The translations under genes were made by a program, and so were the position numbers. This document shows positions 1 to 8,416 of a DNA stretch of 64,000 nucleotides, in pieces. Where the stretch lies: contig NZ_KN266209.1 of NCBI RefSeq assembly GCF_000766945.1, positions 263,374-327,373 on the forward strand. Reading direction: 5' to 3'. The notes beneath the pieces are model-generated. The model was given only the letters and a program-made list of their open reading frames with translations. It was not told the DNA's origin and ran no database searches. Numbering within the stretch: position 1 is the stretch's first letter; the number at the start of each line of letters is the position of its first letter. This DNA comes from Cellvibrio mixtus subsp. mixtus J3-8. Its GTDB lineage: Bacteria; Pseudomonadota; Gammaproteobacteria; Pseudomonadales; Cellvibrionaceae.

Positions 1-2604
1 CAATATGTTGTGGAATCGTTCGATGAAGAACAAGAAGATGACGATTTCGATCCCGAAATTGTAGAGATCTTCCTCGAAGAAGCTGGCGAATTGCTGGAAG
101 AAATCGACGGTTCGCTCAACGAATGGCAAGACGACTGGAACAACACGGATTGCGTCGAGCAACTCAAACGTTCCCTGCATACTTTCAAAGGCGGTGCACG
201 CCTCGCCGGCATGATGGATCTGGGCGACCTCTCCCACGATTTTGAAACCATGCTGATTGAGATGGATGAGGATGCGGAGTTGGACCAATCCTTCTTCAAT
301 CGCCTGCATAACTTCCAGGATCGCATGCATTCCGGCGTCGAACTTGCCCGTTCGCGCCTGAATGGCGACGTTGTACCCGAACCGGCTGCCCCCAAATTGC
401 AAGCAGAAGTCGAACCGCCACTGCTGGAAAATTATGTCAGTGTTGATGAAGTCGTGGACGACATCCGCTTTGCGCCGGAAGACTTTAACACCGATAAAGA
501 ACCGAACGAGCCCCAAGGCGCTGGCGATAATCACACCGAATTACCGGTATTCGATAAACCTCGCGTAGTGGTGGATAACACCCGCGAGATCGCAACGCCA
601 TTTAGCACCGATGGTTTCGCCACCGAGAAGCCAAATGTTCTGACCTTCGCCCCTAAAGCCAAACCGGTTAGTACCAATAGCCCGAGCGTTCCGGGCACCG
701 AATACGGCGGCGGTTTACGCGCAGGCAACACTGGCCCCGCGCAAGTGCAGCACTTGGCAGCGCGCCGTACCGGCCCGCAAGAAGTGGTTAAGGTTTCCGC
801 TGAACTGCTGGAAGAACTGGTAAACCTCGCCGGGGAAACCTCGATCAGCCGTGGCCGTATGGAACAACAGGTCAGCGACTTGAGCGGCTCGATCGAAGAG
901 ATGGATTCCACCATCCAGCGCTTGCAAGAACAGCTGCGTCGCCTGGATATCGAAACCGAAGCCCAGGTGCTATTTCGCCAGGAACAAATGGCCCAGCATG
1001 AAGAATTCGACCCGCTGGAGATGGACCGCTATTCGCAATTGCAGCAACTGTCACGCTCGCTGATCGAGTCCGCGTCTGACTTGATGGACTTGAAATATAC
1101 CCTCGCGGACAAAACCCGCGATACTGAAACCCTGCTGCTGCAACAGTCGCGCATTAATACCGATTTGCAGGAAGGCCTGATGCGCTCGCGCATGGTGCCC
1201 TTCTCGCGCCTGGTGCCGCGCTTGCGCCGTATCGTGCGCCAGGCGGCGAGCGAGCTCGGGAAGGAAGTGGATTTCGAACTCGATAATGTCGAAGGTGAAC
1301 TGGACCGTACCGTTTTGGAACGCATGGTTGCACCCCTCGAACACATGCTGCGTAACGCCGTGGACCACGGGATCGAAATGCCCGACGAGCGTATCGCTGC
1401 CGGTAAAAATCCGAATGGCCGTATCCTGTTGACCCTTGGTCGTGAAGGTGGCGATGTAATTCTGCGTTTGGTTGACGATGGCCGTGGTATCAACCTGAAA
1501 CGCGTACGCGAAAAAGCCATCGAACGCGGTTTGATGGCAGCTGATGCCCAGCTTGCCGACCAGGATGTGATCCAGTTTATTCTCCACGCCGGTTTCAGTA
1601 CGGCGGAAAAAGTCACCCAGATTTCCGGCCGCGGTGTGGGCATGGACGTGGTGCACTCCGAGATCAAACAGCTCGGCGGCGCCATGTTTATCGATTCCAA
1701 CTGGGGCCAGGGCACGGAGTTCACCATCCGCTTGCCGTTCACTGTATCGGTAAATCGCGCATTGATGGTGCAGATTGGCGACGATCTCTACGCAATCCCG
1801 CTTAATACCATCGAAGGTATTGTGCGCGTCAGCCCATTTGAACTTGAACATTACTATCAAGATGAAAGCGCGCGCTTCGACTATGCCGGCGAGCAATATC
1901 TCGTCCGTTATCTGGGCGCGCTGCTGGATTCCGCAGCCCAACCCAAGCTGGATGGCCAGTTGTTGCCATTGCCGGTAGTGCTGGTACGCAGCACCGAGCA
2001 TACCGTAGCGCTGCAAGTAGATCGCCTGCTGGGTTCACGCGAAATCGTGGTGAAAACCCTGGGTGCCCAATTCAGTGCTGTGCGCGGGGTATCCGGTGCG
2101 ACGGTAATGGGTGATGGTAACGTGGTAGTCATCCTGGATCTGCACGCCATGATCCGCGAGCAACTGGCATTGGGTAACACGCATGCCATCCAGCTGGAAC
2201 CGCTCAAGGCTTTGCCAAGCGCCGAAGAAGACCAAAGCGAAAAAACCATTATGGTGGTGGACGATTCGGTAACGGTACGCAAGGTAACCGGCCGCTTCCT
2301 GGAGCGCGAGGGCTTCCGTGTGATCACCGCCAAAGACGGGGTGGAGGCGCTGCAATTACTGCAAGACCACCTGCCCGATGTGATGTTGCTGGATATCGAA
2401 ATGCCGCGCATGGACGGCTTCGAAGTGGCTAAAAACGTGCGCACCAGCTCGCGCCTGAAAGATCTGCCGATCATCATGATCACCTCGCGTACCGGTGAAA
2501 AACACCGCGAGCGCGCGTTCAGCCTGGGCGTGAACAAGTACATGGGTAAACCTTACCAGGAGGATCTGCTGCTCACCAATATCCACGAGCTGCTGAAAAA
2601 ATAA
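1..2604 (+). CDS. chpA: ChpA/PilL-type hybrid chemotaxis histidine kinase, C-terminal part
   Basis: The reading frame is open to the left edge, so only the last 867 codons are present; the GTG at position 10 is not taken as the start. Counting from that GTG, an Hpt domain lies near residues 15-110, with the phospho-accepting His57 in an HTFKGGA motif. A low-complexity linker follows, then the CheA dimerisation and HATPase regions (NAVDHG, DDGRGI, GRGVGMD). A CheW-like domain starts near residue 580, and a C-terminal receiver has Asp795 in LLDIEMPRMDG. This order is that of the Pil-Chp kinase controlling type IV pilus twitching motility; family members are often about 2,000 residues with several upstream Hpt domains. 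The chpB and chpC genes follow directly, supporting the call. Whether more Hpt domains precede it cannot be seen. Confidence 0.93.
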   Translation, partial: QYVVESFDEEQEDDDFDPEIVEIFLEEAGELLEEIDGSLNEWQDDWNNTDCVEQLKRSLHTFKGGARLAGMMDLGDLSHDFETMLIEMDEDAELDQSFFNRLHNFQDRMHSGVELARSRLNGDVVPEPAAPKLQAEVEPPLLENYVSVDEVVDDIRFAPEDFNTDKEPNEPQGAGDNHTELPVFDKPRVVVDNTREIATPFSTDGFATEKPNVLTFAPKAKPVSTNSPSVPGTEYGGGLRAGNTGPAQVQHLAARRTGPQEVVKVSAELLEELVNLAGETSISRGRMEQQVSDLSGSIEEMDSTIQRLQEQLRRLDIETEAQVLFRQEQMAQHEEFDPLEMDRYSQLQQLSRSLIESASDLMDLKYTLADKTRDTETLLLQQSRINTDLQEGLMRSRMVPFSRLVPRLRRIVRQAASELGKEVDFELDNVEGELDRTVLERMVAPLEHMLRNAVDHGIEMPDERIAAGKNPNGRILLTLGREGGDVILRLVDDGRGINLKRVREKAIERGLMAADAQLADQDVIQFILHAGFSTAEKVTQISGRGVGMDVVHSEIKQLGGAMFIDSNWGQGTEFTIRLPFTVSVNRALMVQIGDDLYAIPLNTIEGIVRVSPFELEHYYQDESARFDYAGEQYLVRYLGALLDSAAQPKLDGQLLPLPVVLVRSTEHTVALQVDRLLGSREIVVKTLGAQFSAVRGVSGATVMGDGNVVVILDLHAMIREQLALGNTHAIQLEPLKALPSAEEDQSEKTIMVVDDSVTVRKVTGRFLEREGFRVITAKDGVEALQLLQDHLPDVMLLDIEMPRMDGFEVAKNVRTSSRLKDLPIIMITSRTGEKHRERAFSLGVNKYMGKPYQEDLLLTNIHELLKK

Positions 2605-2616
2605 GGGGCAGCAGCC

Positions 2617-3585
2617 ATGCTTCGTCTGGGCATACTGGTCGACAGCGCCCCCAAGCAGCAGGTATTGGCGCAGTTGATTGCCAAATCCGGCCATAAACTG
2701 GCCCATCAACTGCTGTTGGGCCACGCCCGGCAGCTGGTGGACGATGAAAACCTGGATGCCTGGCTGGTTGATGTCGCTGAAGATTACGATGATGACCAGC
2801 AGTTGCTGGACACCCTGTTTAGCAACAGTCGTATCCCGGTCATCCTCAGCGATAGCAGTGAATTTACAGCAGGCTCGGAAGAACACACAGCCTGGTTGCG
2901 CCGTACCAGTGTGCGGTTACAGCGGCTGCGCGGGGATATCAACCTGCAACAGTCGGAGCCGGCAAGTGAACTCTGGGTCCTGGCTGCATCGACGGGCGGT
3001 CCGGCAGCAGTAAAACGATTTTTGGCAGCCCTGCCGGCTAATTTGGGCATCGCGTTTGTGTATGTGCAGCATATCGATGCCAACCAGGCCATAACCCTGA
3101 ACCGCATGATGACCAATGCCGGCAGTTACCCCGCGATGGTCGCCAGCCAGGGCCTGGTGCTGGAAGCGAACAGCCTGACGCTGATCACCGCCAAAGATTC
3201 GGTAGAGCTGCTCGCCAACGGTACGTTGGTTATCAATTATGGCCAACCATGGAAAGGTAGTTATGCGCCCTCCATCGATCAGGTCGCAGCTAACGCCGCA
3301 CAGATCTATCGCGAGCGCAGTGGTTTGATTATTTTTACCGGTATGGGCGATGATGGTGCCGCCAGCTGTCGAATCATGAAACAGGTCGGCGGGCAAGTAT
3401 GGGTCCAGCGGCCGGATGATTGCACCAGTGATTCAATGCCGGTGTCGGCACTGGCAACCGGTTGTGTCGGGCTGTCGGGAACGCCAGAATACCTGGCGCG
3501 CGCTTTAGGTAAGCTGGCCAATAAACACCGGCTCACCAAAACCTATAAAAGCCCGGTCCGGGTCATTAAAAACGCAAATTCGTAA
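2617..3585 (+). CDS. chpB: ChpB, CheB-type protein-glutamate methylesterase
   Basis: This 322-residue protein would demethylate (or deamidate) glutamyl residues of the Pil-Chp chemoreceptor. The C-terminal half is a CheB methylesterase domain with the catalytic Ser in AASTGGP, His in YVQHID and Asp in GMGDDGA. The N-terminal ~105 residues resemble a receiver fold, but I do not see a clean phospho-acceptor set followed by the usual Thr and Lys. It may therefore be a degenerate receiver, as in ChpB homologues. The ATG at 2617 lies 12 bases after the chpA stop with a GGGG-rich site before it, so it is translated from the same operon mRNA. Confidence 0.9.
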   Translation: MLRLGILVDSAPKQQVLAQLIAKSGHKLAHQLLLGHARQLVDDENLDAWLVDVAEDYDDDQQLLDTLFSNSRIPVILSDSSEFTAGSEEHTAWLRRTSVRLQRLRGDINLQQSEPASELWVLAASTGGPAAVKRFLAALPANLGIAFVYVQHIDANQAITLNRMMTNAGSYPAMVASQGLVLEANSLTLITAKDSVELLANGTLVINYGQPWKGSYAPSIDQVAANAAQIYRERSGLIIFTGMGDDGAASCRIMKQVGGQVWVQRPDDCTSDSMPVSALATGCVGLSGTPEYLARALGKLANKHRLTKTYKSPVRVIKNANS

Positions 3586-3620
3586 ACCTGAATAACTGTC
3601 AGCAAGTCACAGGAAATACC

Positions 3621-4106
3621 ATGAGAGCGCCCCAACGCATAGAGAAAAAAATCGAAGAAGTGGCGAGCCTGCTTATCCCCCTGCAAGGGCGGCAACTGCT
3701 GGCACCCAACGTGACCGTAGCCGAAATCGTTCCCGTCTCTCAAGTCATTCCCGTGCAAGATGCACCCGCCTGGTACCTTGGCAACTGTAGCTGGCGCGAA
3801 CAAACCATTCCCCTGCTCGCTTTTGAAGTCATGAACGGCGAGGACAAACCCGGTGTTTCCAACCGTTCGCGTTTTGCCGTAATCAACACCACCGGCGTTC
3901 ACGAATCACTCCCCTTCATCGCCATCCTCACCCAGGGTTTGCCTCGCCTTGCGCGCGTAACCGAAGAAGAAATCACCGAACGCGAAGACGCCGACAACAA
4001 ACCCTTTGAATTAATGCACGTCTCCTGGGCCGGAGAAGAAGCGGTGATTCCCGATGTTGAAGCCATGGAACGTGCGTTCCTCGATTATCTGCATTTGGAA
4101 AACTAG
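3621..4106 (+). CDS. chpC: ChpC, CheW-like adaptor protein
   Basis: This 161-residue CheW-domain protein is expected to couple a chemoreceptor to the ChpA kinase. The visible CheW pattern runs from about residue 20 (hydrophobic strand with LLIPLQGRQLLAP) through the receptor-contact segment near WYLGNCSWREQTIPLLAFE. It is the third gene of the chpA-chpB-chpC series and begins 35 bases after chpB. ChpC is the usual companion at this position in Pil-Chp loci; a generic CheW is the alternative. Confidence 0.85.
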   Translation: MRAPQRIEKKIEEVASLLIPLQGRQLLAPNVTVAEIVPVSQVIPVQDAPAWYLGNCSWREQTIPLLAFEVMNGEDKPGVSNRSRFAVINTTGVHESLPFIAILTQGLPRLARVTEEEITEREDADNKPFELMHVSWAGEEAVIPDVEAMERAFLDYLHLEN

Positions 4107-4147
4107 CCTGTATTTAGAAAATGAATCTGCACCTGGAATAAGCCATC

Positions 4148-4495
4148 ATGTCTGGCATCACTGAATTGATTGTCGAGGATCTCATCCCCGGCACCGGTAA
4201 AGCTGTGGTCAAAGGCGCCCTCATCATCACCCATTACACTGGCTGGCTTGAAGACGGCACTGAATTTGATTCCTCCCATCGCAAAGGCCAACCCTTCCAA
4301 TGCGTTATCGGCACTGGCCGCGTTATTAAAGGGTGGGACCAAGGCTTGATGGGCATGCAAGTCGGCGGCAAACGCAAACTGCACGTTCCCGCACATCTCG
4401 CGTATGGCGAACGTCAAATCGGCGCGCTGATAAAACCCAATTCGAATTTAATTTTTGAAATTGAATTGCTGGAAGTGCTGACAAGGGACGATTAA
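4148..4495 (+). CDS. FKBP-type peptidyl-prolyl cis-trans isomerase
   Basis: This compact 115-residue FKBP domain has no signal peptide, so it is probably cytoplasmic. Family landmarks are visible in order: GKAVVKGALIITHYTGWLEDG, FDSSHRKGQPF, IGTGRVIKGWDQGLMGMQVG, and HLAYGERQIG near the C-terminus. These cover the active-site Tyr, Phe, Val-Ile and Trp positions. It would catalyse prolyl bond isomerisation during protein folding. It follows chpC by 41 bases on the same strand and may be read through from that operon, but a role in chemotaxis is not implied. Confidence 0.9.
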   Translation: MSGITELIVEDLIPGTGKAVVKGALIITHYTGWLEDGTEFDSSHRKGQPFQCVIGTGRVIKGWDQGLMGMQVGGKRKLHVPAHLAYGERQIGALIKPNSNLIFEIELLEVLTRDD

Positions 4496-4566
4496 TCTCT
4501 CCGCACCAAATCCTCGTGAAAGATTTCAGTTAACGCAGTGTTTTTGCAAACAAGGAATTTAAAATT

Positions 4567-5211
4567 ATGACGAATGAAGAAGCTAAAGTTTTGGTAAGAA
4601 AAGTTTTCGCATCAATCAGCTGCGCCAAATCATCTGAAGATTTAGAAAAAATTATTGAAAATAACCCAGCATTAAAAAAGAATAAACTTGATACCTCAAA
4701 ATATCCTAACCTCCATATTTTTATTAGCGCGAACGATATTGCTGCGCTTAAGAAATTAGATATTTTATCAAATGAAAATAAGCTAATACCCATAGCTGAC
4801 TCAGCCAATCTCACACCGTTAGAAAAACTCCTCTATTCTATACTTTGGAAAAATGGGGACCTGGGAAAAGAGATGCATATTGTAGACGGCATAATAGCGG
4901 GCCTAGAAGGACAAGATAATTATTCCAAAAAAAGTGGTCTTGTGTTTTACCAATATGGAAAGCATTTAGCGAATCGGGAAGAGCCCATCGTTGACCAGCA
5001 TACTATTAGAGCATTTTTGTTATTTCAAAATTTACAATCTAATGATTCAGAAATTACAAAAATAAGAAAGAAGAAAACTATAAAAACCCAAGAGATATTA
5101 GATTTTAAGTCATGGCTCAAATCCCGTGAGATTGGCAAAATAGAACATCAGTTTCACACGGACAAAATCCTATTTTCACTTGGAAAGTCTATTAAGATAA
5201 ACACCAAATAA
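4567..5211 (+). CDS. AT-rich orphan gene of unknown function
   Basis: The predicted product is 214 residues and I do not recognise the family. There is no signal peptide and no membrane segment. The sequence is charged and Lys/Ile/Asn-rich, ending in a basic stretch. The most conserved-looking part is mid-protein: LTPLEKLLYSILWKNG, then VFYQYGKHL and IVDQHTIRAF. An AAGGA site lies about 11 bases before the ATG. Base composition is clearly more AT-rich than the chp genes to the left, which suggests horizontal acquisition. The frame is uninterrupted, so it looks like a real, intact accessory gene. Confidence 0.7.
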   Translation: MTNEEAKVLVRKVFASISCAKSSEDLEKIIENNPALKKNKLDTSKYPNLHIFISANDIAALKKLDILSNENKLIPIADSANLTPLEKLLYSILWKNGDLGKEMHIVDGIIAGLEGQDNYSKKSGLVFYQYGKHLANREEPIVDQHTIRAFLLFQNLQSNDSEITKIRKKKTIKTQEILDFKSWLKSREIGKIEHQFHTDKILFSLGKSIKINTK

Positions 5212-5323
5212 TTATCCTAAAAGCTTGGCTTTCGAATTCTTCGTGCTGAGTTTTATAGGCGGACATTCAATGCTTTTGTCTAGCGTAGGCTGCATAGCTG
5301 CAACCTACTAATTAGTAAACACA

Positions 5324-5587
5324 CTAGGCTTTTTTAGTTGAACCAAGCCTCCCATCCTCAATTCTCGATTTAATCCCCGCCGCACCCCAAGCAGTTGCTA
5401 TTTTTGCCTGTTCTTCTGCACTCATCACTTCAAAGCTTCCAACCAGTGATTTATCAAAGGTTAACTCATCGTGATGAATTTGTTTGCCGGATTCGGTAAC
5501 GGTGCGGGTCACGCTGTTAGTCGATGGGTTGTAGTTTACACTTACGTGTAGCCCTTCATATTCAAATTGCAGATTGTTCTCTGACAT
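5324..5587 (-). CDS. Conserved-looking 87-aa protein of unknown function
   Basis: This small soluble protein is not recognised. It has an N-terminal beta-rich segment (FEYEGLHVSVNYNP), a central helix with EEQAKIATAWGAAG, and a basic C-terminus. A strong ribosome site (CGAGGGA) lies a few bases before the ATG. It is the last gene of a minus-strand unit: the 40-aa ORF ends 16 bases upstream, and the subtilase-like gene lies before that. A role connected with the protease is possible but is inferred only from proximity. Confidence 0.65.
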   Translation of the reverse strand: MSENNLQFEYEGLHVSVNYNPSTNSVTRTVTESGKQIHHDELTFDKSLVGSFEVMSAEEQAKIATAWGAAGIKSRIEDGRLGSTKKA

Positions 5588-5603
5588 ATCAATTCCCTCG
5601 CTG

Positions 5604-5726
5604 TTAAAAGATTTTTGCGTAATGCATTAGCTGGATCAATTTATCGCGCGTTGTGAGAAACAGGTTACTAAACAGCATCAATGTAAGTGCTGCAATTCTT
5701 AACCATGAATAGCGAATTTTCTGCAT
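5604..5726 (-). CDS. 40-aa predicted single-span membrane peptide
   Basis: This short ORF fits exactly between the protease gene and the 87-aa gene. It encodes a 40-residue peptide beginning MQKIRYSWLR, followed by a hydrophobic stretch (IAALTLMLFSNLFL), then a polar, basic tail ending HYAKIF. A good ribosome site (TAGGAGAAAT) precedes the ATG. Gaps are 36 bases to the upstream gene and 16 to the downstream gene, so all three are probably co-transcribed. Length and hydrophobicity fit either a small inner-membrane protein or an exported short peptide. No family is recognised. Confidence 0.5.
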   Translation of the reverse strand: MQKIRYSWLRIAALTLMLFSNLFLTTRDKLIQLMHYAKIF

Positions 5727-5762
5727 ATTATTTCTCCTACCGATTTGAATTTATTATTCACA

Positions 5763-7565
5763 TCAACGCACACGTTTAAGACTTTGCACCGTCAGATCAA
5801 GTGCCTTATGCATATCCAACCGCGCTGAGCGACCAATATCCGGATGATTCAATTCGTTATTGCGTTCGGACGGTAAAATCGGCGATGTAAGATCATCCGC
5901 ATCGGTCGGTTCAAAATCGGCTTCTTCACCAATTGTCATGGCACTGCGACGCAATAAAATTCGAATTTGCTCCGGCTCAAGCGTCGGATTAATCGACAAC
6001 ATAGCCGCAACTAACCCCGCTACCAATGGCGTTGCGTAAGAAGTGCCGCAATGTTTTTCGCCTTCTGAATTGATGACTAATACCGAGCTGTGAACACAGG
6101 CAGCCGCCGTAATATCTACGCGTTTATCAATGTTGGATGCGCCGCGTTTCACTGCATAGTCAGCATCAGTCACGCGAGCATCTTTTTTATTGCTAAGCTC
6201 ATGCCCGCCCACGACTAACAATTGTTCCGTCACAAATGACGATGGCAAACGGTATTCATCAAGACCGGAAAAGGATGCGCCGTTACCCGCCGAATTAATC
6301 ACGATCACATCGGGATGTTTCAACCGCAACCATAAGAAAAATTCCTCCAGTAATTCTTCATAGCCACTCATCGCCAAACCGGATCGCACCAGTGAATCTA
6401 TATCTTTGCCATCTACATTTTTTGCACCTACGCGATGAATGCCCCAACTCCAGTTGAGCACACGCACACCATCTTCAACAAGATTTACTGATGCGGCGAT
6501 ATTTGCGGTAATACCCGCATCAGAATTGCGATCCACAATCACATCAAAACCCGGCCCTGCTTTATCCAGGCCGCGCAGGAAACCGGAATTGCCACCGTTA
6601 TTCCAGGTAGCCGCAAAAATTCCGGCAACAGTCGAGCCGTGCGATTCCGGTTTTTCTGCATCGCGTGCATAAAGGCAAATGCGCTTTTTATCGCGGCGAC
6701 AGTCGCCAACATAATCGGCAAAGTCCGGCGAATCAAAATCCACATCACGCTCGATCACACCAATTTTTATAGGCGCGGTTTTTATCAGTTGTGTTTTGGC
6801 GGGGATACGGCGCAAGTAAAAATCAACCGCATCGAGAAAACGATTCGATGCCCACTCGCCTTTATCAAGTGAATCAGCGTGTGCAGGATTATTTCTGAGT
6901 ATTTCGCTTTCTATTTCTTTTTCCGCACCACTTTCTTCAATGATCACCGCATCAACACCGATTTCTGTGCCGATGCGTAGCACCAACGCATCACGCTCGA
7001 TAAGATTGCGTACCGGTAAACGTAACTGATAGGTATTTAATGGAGGAATAGCGCCAACAATTTTAGCATCGTACTTTTTTGCCAATTCGCGCGCGGTTTG
7101 CAAACCATCAGCATTCTCCTCAATGATGACACTGATTAAATCCACATAAGTAATCAAGCCATCACCATTTTTTGCGACTTCCGATTTATTCGCCGCAATC
7201 ACATGGCTGCCTTTCATACTCAACCAAACCTCATTACTTTTTTGCTCACCTTGCTCCAACCATAAGGGACCACTCTGGTATTTATTATTGGCCAACGTTA
7301 TGCGCAAAAGATCGCCATCGTGTTTAATTTCACGGGTCGCCAGCAGCTTTTCCCCAACCCGGATTTTTAATTGCTGGCTGGACAATTTTCCCGTGGTACT
7401 AACACAAAATTCCTGCTGCGCCTGCGAAAAAAAATCGCCGCAGCGTTCTATGTGTTTTATGCGTAAGAGTTCTTGAGTTTTTACAAGTAGCCGTTCTTCC
7501 GCGTAACCAACGCAGGAAAAAAGAAAGAGGAGCAACCAATAAGGCTGGCGTTGTTTTATGCGCAT
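5763..7565 (-). CDS. S8 subtilisin-like peptidase homologue, exported
   Basis: Start chosen at the ATG at 7565, which has GGGGATGGG upstream and gives a clean signal peptide (MRIKQRQPYW, then LLLFLFSC, cut near GYA-EE). An in-frame ATG at 7595 would bury that signal. About 240 residues of unassigned N-terminal region precede the S8 domain. The His motif is SHGSTVAG (His309), the oxyanion Asn is in VIVINSAGN, and the Ser motif is CGTSYATP (Ser509). At the first catalytic position, where subtilases have Asp-Thr/Ser-Gly, this protein reads VIERDVD, placing Glu272 where Asp is expected. It may be a variant-active or impaired protease. It leads a unit with two small genes downstream. Confidence 0.85.
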   Translation of the reverse strand: MRIKQRQPYWLLLFLFSCVGYAEERLLVKTQELLRIKHIERCGDFFSQAQQEFCVSTTGKLSSQQLKIRVGEKLLATREIKHDGDLLRITLANNKYQSGPLWLEQGEQKSNEVWLSMKGSHVIAANKSEVAKNGDGLITYVDLISVIIEENADGLQTARELAKKYDAKIVGAIPPLNTYQLRLPVRNLIERDALVLRIGTEIGVDAVIIEESGAEKEIESEILRNNPAHADSLDKGEWASNRFLDAVDFYLRRIPAKTQLIKTAPIKIGVIERDVDFDSPDFADYVGDCRRDKKRICLYARDAEKPESHGSTVAGIFAATWNNGGNSGFLRGLDKAGPGFDVIVDRNSDAGITANIAASVNLVEDGVRVLNWSWGIHRVGAKNVDGKDIDSLVRSGLAMSGYEELLEEFFLWLRLKHPDVIVINSAGNGASFSGLDEYRLPSSFVTEQLLVVGGHELSNKKDARVTDADYAVKRGASNIDKRVDITAAACVHSSVLVINSEGEKHCGTSYATPLVAGLVAAMLSINPTLEPEQIRILLRRSAMTIGEEADFEPTDADDLTSPILPSERNNELNHPDIGRSARLDMHKALDLTVQSLKRVR

Positions 7566-7686
7566 AAAGTCCCATCCCCGGTAAATAATTGCCATCCGCC
7601 TGGATTACTTTACGACTTGAAATGCCTACGCTTGGTTCCGGGTAAAACAAAAAACCCTGACTGACTAGCCAAAACGGTTGACTCGA

Positions 7687-8412
7687 TTAAAAATCCCCCC
7701 ACAAATACTGCACCAGACTAATCGCCGCAACCGGTGCAGTTTCGGTGCGCAAGACTCGTGGGCCGAGAGTCAGTGCATTGAAGTGTTTTGCTTGCGCTTG
7801 CGCAATTTCGCTTTCGCTTAATCCGCCTTCGGGGCCAATTAATAGTGTTACGCTTTGCGGTTTTTGTTCAGCGGGAAGGGTTTTGCTGTCGCGGTGGTGG
7901 AGGACAAAACGCAGCTCGGAATTCACAGTGGCTAGCCAATCCGATATTTGAAGCGGTGTGGATAATTCGGGTAATAGATTGCGCTGGCATTGTTCGCAGG
8001 CGCTGATAATAATTTGCTGCCAGCGATCAATCAGTTTTTCTTGGCGATCACCACCCACTTTTACTTCCGTGCGCTCGGTAATTAGCGGTGTAATTTTGGT
8101 AACGCCGAGTTCGGTGGCTTTTTGCAGTACCCATTCGAAGCGTTCACCGCGTGAAATGCCGATGGCTAATTCCAGTTGCAACGGTGATTCGCGATTATCG
8201 GCAAGGTGTTCAGCAATAGCGACCGTCACAGACTTTTTACTGACGTCCTGAATAACCGCTGCGAATTCACCGCCCGCACCATTGAATAAAATCAATTCGC
8301 GCCCGGCTTGCATGCGCAATACTTTGCTCAGGTGATGCGAGGCGGCTTCTTCCAATTGCAACAACTCGCCGGTAATTAATGCTTGTTCAGTAAAAATTCG
8401 TGGAATGCGCAT
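7687..8412 (-). CDS. rsmE: 16S rRNA (uracil1498-N3)-methyltransferase
   Basis: This 241-residue protein matches RsmE in length and in its SPOUT-fold signatures: LLIGPEGGLSESE in the cofactor-binding knot and LGPRVLRTETA near the C-terminus. The N-terminal PUA-like part includes HHLSKVLRM. It methylates N3 of U1498 in 16S rRNA using S-adenosylmethionine. It starts four bases after the stop of the toroid-protein gene and is the last gene of a four-gene minus-strand run. That placement looks like shared transcription rather than shared pathway. Confidence 0.94.
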   Translation of the reverse strand: MRIPRIFTEQALITGELLQLEEAASHHLSKVLRMQAGRELILFNGAGGEFAAVIQDVSKKSVTVAIAEHLADNRESPLQLELAIGISRGERFEWVLQKATELGVTKITPLITERTEVKVGGDRQEKLIDRWQQIIISACEQCQRNLLPELSTPLQISDWLATVNSELRFVLHHRDSKTLPAEQKPQSVTLLIGPEGGLSESEIAQAQAKHFNALTLGPRVLRTETAPVAAISLVQYLWGDF

Positions 8413-8416
8413 GGTA

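Noticed and set aside
1029-2016. Long minus-strand open frames opposite chpA
   Set aside because: They overlap completely with strongly conserved kinase and CheW motifs on the plus strand and look like nothing known.
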